Shown here: positions 57,496 to 62,424 of the stretch, one piece after another
Numbering within the stretch: the first letter of the stretch is position 1
Layout: every line of letters begins with the position of its first letter
Assembly: GCA_902793285.1 (NCBI GenBank)
Contig: CADBCV010000010.1
Location: 1 to 62,424 of the forward strand
Length of the DNA: 62,424 nucleotides
Reading direction: 5' to 3'
Source: Oscillospiraceae bacterium
GTDB lineage: Bacteria; Bacillota; Clostridia; Oscillospirales; Oscillospiraceae
Position numbers and translations under genes: made by a program
The notes under the pieces: model-generated
What the model was told of the DNA's origin: nothing
Databases searched by the model: none
The model's input: the letters and a program-made list of their open reading frames with translations, nothing else

Positions 57496-59520
57496 ATGAT
57501 CAAGAAAACCAACAGAGTGCTGGCCATGCTGCTCTGCCTTGCGCTGTGCCTGGGGCTTTTACCCGCTGCCTATGCGGAGGATATCGCTCCCGCCGATGCG
57601 GAAGCTGCGATAATCGACGCGGCGGAATATGACACGCCCGCCACGGAGCCGGCGGACGCGGAGGAGCCGGAGACAGAAAGCGACGACGCCTCCGAGCTCC
57701 CGGCGCTGGCGCTTTCCGAACCGGAGGAGAGCGTGCAGGATGCGGCGGAGCTGCCGAACCCGGTAAACGTCCAGTTCCTTGCAGATGCGGAGGAGCACCT
57801 CGCCCTCCTCACGGTTACGGATGCCTTCGGCGTTTATCAGGAGCCTGTCACAGACCCGGATACCGGCGCGGTCTGCTTCGGATGCTATGCGCTCCTGCCC
57901 GGGGACTATATCTGGCGCTTCCACGATGAGAGCGGCCGCTATGACGATCTGGAGGAGAGCTTCACCGTGGAGGAGGGGGTCGGAGGCCAGTTTCTGACCG
58001 TGTATCCGGACCCCGTTATTGAGGTTTTCACCGCATCCTTCACCTACATAAACCCCATCTATGCCGACGTTATCACAGAGGATGACATTCCGCGCCCCTC
58101 GATCAGTGAAGAGGAGCTCGCGGCGGAGATGCGCGACTTCCTGGAGACGATGGCGTACAGCGGCGCCCGCACGGACGCCAGGTTCGGCAGAAACAGCGGC
58201 ATCTACCACCCCACGGCGGAGGCGGCCGGGCTTGAGCTTCGGCAGCAGATCAAGGATTTCGAGGACGAGGCGATAATCTATGTCGCCTGCGAGGAAGAAC
58301 CGAACGACACTGTCTGGAATACCCTGGGCAGCAGGCTGATCGAGATCGCCTTCACCCACACCGGGAACCCCACCGAGGGGGACTATCTCCGCTATGAGTA
58401 CGGCGGATATTCCGCGAAGGGCGCCTATGGCGGCGAGCCGGGAAGCTATTACTGCAGCTATGTCTTTACCCTCAAGCATTTCACCAACGCCGCTCAGGAG
58501 AAGGAGCTTGACGAAGTCGCAGAGGACGTACTCAAAGACCTCGCCCTCGACGGGAAAAGCGACTACGAGAAGATCTCTGCAATCTATCAGTATCTCTGCA
58601 CCACGGTGAAGGGCAGCGGCTCCGGCGATCTCAAGTACACGGCCTATGGGGCCCTTGTCCAGAAGGGCGCCCTCTGCCAGGGATTTTCGAGCGCATTTTA
58701 CCGCCTCTGCCTCGCCTCGCGCGTCGATACCCGTATCGTTACTTCCAGCAAGATGTCACATGCTTGGAATATCGTCAAGCTCGGCAGCCGGTATTATTAC
58801 CTGGACGCCACCTGGGACAGCAACTACACCGCCGCAAATTATCGCTATTTCCTCAAGGGAAGCGATTTCTGGCTCAATGGGCACAAGCTCGGCGGCGTCT
58901 CCGAGCTCGGCGACCAGTTCAGCAAAGCGAGCTTCACGTCGGCATATCCCGTGCCGACATACGACTACGCGCCCGAAATCGCCGCGCATCCGACGGACAC
59001 TTCCGTCTTCGCCGGCGAAGAAGCGCGCTTCACGGCGGAAGCGAGCGGCGGCGACCTGCAGTTTTCATGGCAGACCCGCACGGGCGAAGCGGACGAGTGG
59101 GAGAGTGTTCCCGACGCTGACACGAGTACGTTGACGCTTATCCCGACGCAGGCCGATACCGGCCGTCTCTACCGCTGCGAGGTTTCAAACCTCGCGGGCG
59201 CCGTCTATTCCGAGGAAGCTGTACTGACGGTGTACTGGTACGACCTTGTCCTGCCCTCCGGCCTTACGGAGATCGGCGAGGAGGCCTTCTCCGGCGGCGC
59301 GTTCGCGGGCGTGAAGCTGTCGGAGAGCACGGCGGTGATCGGGGCGTGCGCCTTTGCGGATTGCCCGAATCTCGCCTGCATCTATATCCCGGCGGGTACA
59401 ACGGAGATTGCGCAGGACGCCTTTGGCGACAGGATGAAACTGATGATCTTCGGCGCGGAGGAGAGCTATGCCCAGAGCTATGCCCTTGAGCGCGGCTTTG
59501 ACTTTACGGCGGTCGCCTGA
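57496..59520 (+). CDS. Secreted transglutaminase-like protein with Ig-like and BspA-type LRR modules
   Basis: 674 residues. Signal peptide (MLLCLALCLGLLPAAYAED); about 60 acidic low-complexity residues; a transglutaminase/protease core with GALCQGFSSAFYRLC (Cys), KMSHAWNIV (His) and YYLDATWDSNY (Asp); an Ig-like domain (FAGEEARFTAEASGGDLQFS); and a C-terminal BspA-type leucine-rich unit (LTEIGEEAFSGGAF, IGACAFADCPNL). It has no sortase motif or anchor that I can see. Likely a surface or secreted enzyme that modifies peptides, or a structural adhesin. Confidence 0.85.
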   Translation: MIKKTNRVLAMLLCLALCLGLLPAAYAEDIAPADAEAAIIDAAEYDTPATEPADAEEPETESDDASELPALALSEPEESVQDAAELPNPVNVQFLADAEEHLALLTVTDAFGVYQEPVTDPDTGAVCFGCYALLPGDYIWRFHDESGRYDDLEESFTVEEGVGGQFLTVYPDPVIEVFTASFTYINPIYADVITEDDIPRPSISEEELAAEMRDFLETMAYSGARTDARFGRNSGIYHPTAEAAGLELRQQIKDFEDEAIIYVACEEEPNDTVWNTLGSRLIEIAFTHTGNPTEGDYLRYEYGGYSAKGAYGGEPGSYYCSYVFTLKHFTNAAQEKELDEVAEDVLKDLALDGKSDYEKISAIYQYLCTTVKGSGSGDLKYTAYGALVQKGALCQGFSSAFYRLCLASRVDTRIVTSSKMSHAWNIVKLGSRYYYLDATWDSNYTAANYRYFLKGSDFWLNGHKLGGVSELGDQFSKASFTSAYPVPTYDYAPEIAAHPTDTSVFAGEEARFTAEASGGDLQFSWQTRTGEADEWESVPDADTSTLTLIPTQADTGRLYRCEVSNLAGAVYSEEAVLTVYWYDLVLPSGLTEIGEEAFSGGAFAGVKLSESTAVIGACAFADCPNLACIYIPAGTTEIAQDAFGDRMKLMIFGAEESYAQSYALERGFDFTAVA

Positions 59521-59609
59521 AACAGACCTTGCCGATTGCGAAGATCCGGCCTGGCGGGACATGAGATCGTTTTGCAATCGGACGTAAACAGACGGAAAAG
59601 GAGCAGCCA

Positions 59610-60677
59610 ATGAAAACACCCATTGTACTGAACGGCAAAACAATCCTCGTCACGGGGTCGCCGGGCTTCATCGGCGCATATCTGGTGATTCGCCTGCTCG
59701 GAGAGCTCGGCGGGGGGACGGTCGTCTCCCTGGACAATATGAACGACTATTATGAGGTCAGCCTGAAAGAATGGCGCCTGCGGCAGATCGAGAAGGCCGC
59801 GGCCGCGTCGGGCGCACGGCATGTCTTCGTCCGCGGGTCCATCGGGGACAAGGCGCTCGTGGAGCGGCTCTTTGAAGAATACCGCTTTGACATCGTTGTC
59901 AATCTCGCGGCCCAGGCGGGCGTGCGCTACAGTATCGACCATCCGGACGCTTATATCGAGTCCAACATCATCGGCTTCTATAACCTGCTGGAGGTCTGCC
60001 GCCGCCATCCGGTGGAGCATCTGGTCTATGCCTCAAGCTCCTCCGTGTACGGCGGGAACAGAAAGGTTCCCTTCTCTACGGAGGACCGGGTGGATTTCCC
60101 CGTCTCCCTCTACGCCGCCACCAAGAAGAGCGATGAGCTTCTGGCGCACGCCTACGCCAAGCTCTATGAGATCCCGTCCACCGGCCTTCGCTTTTTCACC
60201 GTTTACGGGCCCGCCGGCCGGCCGGACATGTTCTATTACAGCGCCACGCGGAAGCTCGCCGCCGGGGAGAAGATCCAGATCTTCAACTACGGCGACATGA
60301 GCCGGGACTTCACCTATATCGACGATATCGTCGAGGGGATCGTGCGCGTCATGCGGGGGGCCCCGGAGAAAAAAACGGGGGAGGACGGCCTGCCTCTTCC
60401 GCCTTATGCGCTCTATAACATCGGCGGCGGGCGGCCGGAAAACCTGCTGGACTTTGTCTCGACCCTGCAGGAGGAGCTGGTGCGCGCCGGGATCTTGCCG
60501 GAGGATTATGATTTTGCCGCGCATCGGGAGCTCGTCGGGATGCAGCCCGGCGATGTGCCCGTCACCTGCGCGGATTCCGGCAGCTTTGAACGGGATTTCG
60601 GCTTTACCCCAAAGGTGAATATCCGCGAAGGCCTGCGCGCCTTCGCCGAATGGTACCGGGAGTACTACAAATTATAA
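59610..60677 (+). CDS. UDP-glucuronate 4-epimerase-like NAD-dependent epimerase
   Basis: 355 residues of the extended SDR type: TGSPGFIGAYLVIRLL (NAD-binding GxxGxxG), NLAAQAGVRYSIDHP, the catalytic SSSSVYG and YAATKKSDE (Tyr-x-x-x-Lys), and GDMSRDFTYIDDIV. This matches CapI/UDP-glucuronate 4-epimerases that make UDP-galacturonate for capsules. AAAGGAG precedes the ATG. The next gene makes its substrate. Confidence 0.9.
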   Translation: MKTPIVLNGKTILVTGSPGFIGAYLVIRLLGELGGGTVVSLDNMNDYYEVSLKEWRLRQIEKAAAASGARHVFVRGSIGDKALVERLFEEYRFDIVVNLAAQAGVRYSIDHPDAYIESNIIGFYNLLEVCRRHPVEHLVYASSSSVYGGNRKVPFSTEDRVDFPVSLYAATKKSDELLAHAYAKLYEIPSTGLRFFTVYGPAGRPDMFYYSATRKLAAGEKIQIFNYGDMSRDFTYIDDIVEGIVRVMRGAPEKKTGEDGLPLPPYALYNIGGGRPENLLDFVSTLQEELVRAGILPEDYDFAAHRELVGMQPGDVPVTCADSGSFERDFGFTPKVNIREGLRAFAEWYREYYKL

Positions 60678-60698
60678 TTATAAAGGAAACAGAAACGA

Positions 60699-61937
60699 AT
60701 GAAGATTACAGTAGCGGGTGTGGGTTATGTGGGCCTCAGTCTCGCCGTGCTGCTTTCGCAGCGGCATGAGGTCACGGCAATCACGACAACAGAGGAGAAG
60801 GCGATAAAGCTCAACCGCTTTGAAAGCCCCATCCAGGACAGCGAGATCGAGCGCTTCTTCCGCGAAGCCCGGGCAGGGGAGCGGAAGCTCAATCTGCGCG
60901 TCACCACCGACAAGGCGGCGGCCTACGCCTCAGCGGAGCTGGTCATCATTGCCACCCCGACAAATTATGACAGCCGGAAAAACTATTTTGACACCAGCGC
61001 CGTGGAGGACGCCATCGGGGAGACCATCCGGGTCAATCCCAATGTCTATATGGTCATCAAGAGCACGATCCCCGTGGGCTATACGCAGTCCGTGCGGGAG
61101 CGCTTTCACTCCGACAAGATCCTCTTCAGCCCGGAGTTCCTGCGGGAGTCCAAGGCCCTGTACGACAATCTCTATCCCAGCCGCATCATTGTCGGCTGCG
61201 ACGAGGGATCGCGCGAGGCGGCGGAAAAATTCGCGGGCCTTCTTCTGGAGGGGGCGGAGAAGACGGATGTCCCGGTGCGCTTCATGGGCTTTACGGAGGC
61301 GGAGGCGGTCAAGCTCTTTGCCAACACCTATCTTGCGCTGCGTGTCTCCTTCTTCAATGAGCTTGACACTTACGCCGAAATCAAAAATCTCAATACCGGG
61401 GAGATCATCGACGGCGTGTGTCTCGATCCCCGTATCGGCAGCCATTACAATAACCCCTCCTTCGGCTACGGGGGCTACTGCCTGCCGAAGGATACCAAGC
61501 AGCTTCTGGCAAACTATGCGGACGTGCCGGAAAACCTGATCCAGGCTATTGTGGAGAGCAACCGGACCCGCAAGGATTTCATTGCCAACAGAGTACTGGA
61601 AAAGGCGGGCTACTATACCGCAAACAGCGCCTGGGACGCAAAACGGGAAAAGCCCGTCACAGTCGGCGTCTACAGGCTCACCATGAAGGCCAACAGCGAC
61701 AACTTCCGCCAGTCCTCCATCCAGGGCGTCATGAAGCGCGTCAAGGCCAAGGGCGCGGCCGTCATCATCTATGAGCCGAGTCTTGCGGACGGTGAGACCT
61801 TCTTCGGCTCCGAGATCGTGAACGATCTTGAAAAGTTCAAATCGCGCTCCGACGTCATCCTGGCAAACCGCTTTGATGACTCTCTTCGCGACTGCGAGGA
61901 AAAGGTATATACCCGCGACCTCTTCCGCAGAGACTGA
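60699..61937 (+). CDS. UDP-glucose/GDP-mannose dehydrogenase family protein
   Basis: 412 residues. N-terminal NAD-binding [17 protein letters not shown], middle [20 protein letters not shown] (Lys) and catalytic Cys in [13 protein letters not shown]. The size fits UDP-glucose 6-dehydrogenases such as Ugd. It oxidises UDP-glucose to UDP-glucuronate; the epimerase 21 bases upstream would then give UDP-galacturonate. Both serve surface polysaccharide. Confidence 0.9.
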   Translation: MKITVAGVGYVGLSLAVLLSQRHEVTAITTTEEKAIKLNRFESPIQDSEIERFFREARAGERKLNLRVTTDKAAAYASAELVIIATPTNYDSRKNYFDTSAVEDAIGETIRVNPNVYMVIKSTIPVGYTQSVRERFHSDKILFSPEFLRESKALYDNLYPSRIIVGCDEGSREAAEKFAGLLLEGAEKTDVPVRFMGFTEAEAVKLFANTYLALRVSFFNELDTYAEIKNLNTGEIIDGVCLDPRIGSHYNNPSFGYGGYCLPKDTKQLLANYADVPENLIQAIVESNRTRKDFIANRVLEKAGYYTANSAWDAKREKPVTVGVYRLTMKANSDNFRQSSIQGVMKRVKAKGAAVIIYEPSLADGETFFGSEIVNDLEKFKSRSDVILANRFDDSLRDCEEKVYTRDLFRRD

Positions 61938-61985
61938 AAATGGCTGCTGCAAAACGCACTTTTTGCAGAATCCGGCCATAAATAC

Positions 61986-62093
61986 CGCAGGGGAGGGGCT
62001 TGCCCCTCCCGCGCGGATTCCCGCCGACCTCCCTTTCAAAAAGGGAGGGGGACCCCCGAAGGCGGTGGAGGGATCGATCCCTCATCAGTGGGA
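61986..62093. repeat. Composite repeat remnants in a 421-bp gap
   Basis: GCAGGGGAGGGGCTTGCCCC (family A left part) is followed by CCTCCCTTT...AAAGGGAGG (62028-62048) and the perfect palindrome GAGGGATCGATCCCTC (62068-62083), which recall family C at 30.0 kb. The rest of 61938-62358 holds the hsp20 promoter and no gene. Confidence 0.65.
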
Positions 62094-62217
62094 TTGTTGA
62101 CAGATAAACAGGGGGAGTTTTTCGCGGGAGCCGAGTGAATGTTCGGCTCCCGTCTCATATGCGTGGGCTCATTGATGGGACAAGTTAACAAAATGTGTTA
62201 GGATTGTTCATAAAGTT

Positions 62218-62259
62218 TTAGCACTCTCGACTTGACAGTGCTAAAAATGGTGATATAAT
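62218..62259 (+). promoter_or_regulatory. CIRCE operator and promoter of hsp20
   Basis: TTAGCACTC (62218-62226), nine bases, CAGTGCTAA (62236-62244), one departure from CIRCE. A promoter TTGACA (62232-62237), 16-base spacer, TATAAT (62254-62259) lies inside and just after it, so HrcA would block the -35. Confidence 0.88.
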
Positions 62260-62358
62260 CATAATCGAACAGAGGAACGAAGATCGAATAGATGACCTCC
62301 ATCCCCCTTGCTCAGGTAACAGACAAAAATGATTGCAGTATTGAAGGAGGCATGACTT

Positions 62359-62424
62359 ATGTTACCGAGTATTTTTGGAGAGAGTTTGTTTGATGACTGG
62401 ATGGGCTTCCCGTTCAGAAGCTTT
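62359..62424 (+). CDS. Small heat-shock protein Hsp20 (3' partial)
   Basis: The ATG at 62359 follows AAGGAGG at eight bases. The first 22 residues, MLPSIFGESLFDDWMGFPFR and two more, match the N-termini of clostridial Hsp20/alpha-crystallin proteins; the alpha-crystallin domain would lie beyond the window. Control by CIRCE supports the call. Confidence 0.8.
   Translation, partial: MLPSIFGESLFDDWMGFPFRSF

Overview
The window looks like a high-GC, spore-forming member of the Clostridia, most likely a gut Oscillospirales/Oscillospiraceae-type genome or metagenomic contig. The grounds are AGGAGG-type ribosome sites, consensus sigma-A promoters, a CIRCE-controlled hrcA-grpE-dnaK-dnaJ operon, spore-lytic LysM-GH18 and SpoIIE-type phosphatase genes, and dense intergenic palindromes of the kind common in these genomes. 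No tRNA, rRNA, CRISPR array, transposase or integrase was found.

Layout. 1-3.3 kb: a methyltransferase, an ATC-hydrolase-like protein, a DUF6110 protein and a frameshifted heavy-metal ATPase stub abut a leftward NRPS-like fragment (condensation, carrier protein, adenylation) broken at both ends; this end is rearranged or chimeric. 3.3-7.5 kb: a GH13 enzyme and a Cache-HAMP-PP2C phosphatase. 7.5-14.3 kb: a secreted protein, a 165-bp palindromic repeat, and a tightly coupled operon of MBL hydrolase, class III nucleotide cyclase, GAF-ABC ATPase and FtsX-type permease. 14.4-19.4 kb: VTC-domain and DUF4956 genes divergent from a two-component system and a secreted carbohydrate-binding protein. 19.7-24.2 kb: a LysM-GH18 gene whose last 27 bases are duplicated 3.3 kb downstream, bracketing an AT-richer block of sigma factor, membrane protein, ABC ATPase and permease. 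24.2-33.7 kb: an AAA+ ATPase, amylosucrase plus fructokinase, a rhodanese, a candidate structured ncRNA, a glycerophosphodiesterase, and an MFS sugar-type transporter with a MarR regulator. 33.8-39 kb: the heat-shock operon. 39-46 kb: a diguanylate cyclase downstream of an amino-acid-permease/hybrid-kinase fusion, divergent from a GH65 phosphorylase. 46-49.5 kb: a secreted zinc-ribbon protein and a MsmK/UgpC ATPase coupled to an AraC regulator. 49.7-57.4 kb: a ParB-like/BMP fusion, then a five-gene operon with two membrane glycosyltransferases, a secreted protein, a PLP-fold enzyme and a prolyl-tRNA editing protein. 57.4-62.4 kb: a transglutaminase-like surface protein, UDP-glucuronate epimerase and UDP-sugar dehydrogenase, and a CIRCE-controlled hsp20 cut by the window end.

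How the genes fit together. Several loci concern alpha-glucan and sucrose chemistry (GH13, amylosucrase-fructokinase, GH65 phosphorylase, MsmK ATPase, possibly the MFS symporter). Others concern surface polymers (Ugd and epimerase, GtrII and GT-C enzymes, VTC/DUF4956/carbohydrate-binding locus). Signalling is rich: a self-contained cyclase operon, a transporter-coupled hybrid kinase beside a diguanylate cyclase, a PP2C phosphatase and an OmpR/HK pair. The strongest candidates for undescribed biology are the cyclase-GAF-ABC operon, the direct-repeat-bounded 3.3-kb block without a recombinase, the leftward ncRNA with consensus promoter and terminator, the permease-kinase fusion, and the cytosolic ParB-like/BMP protein.
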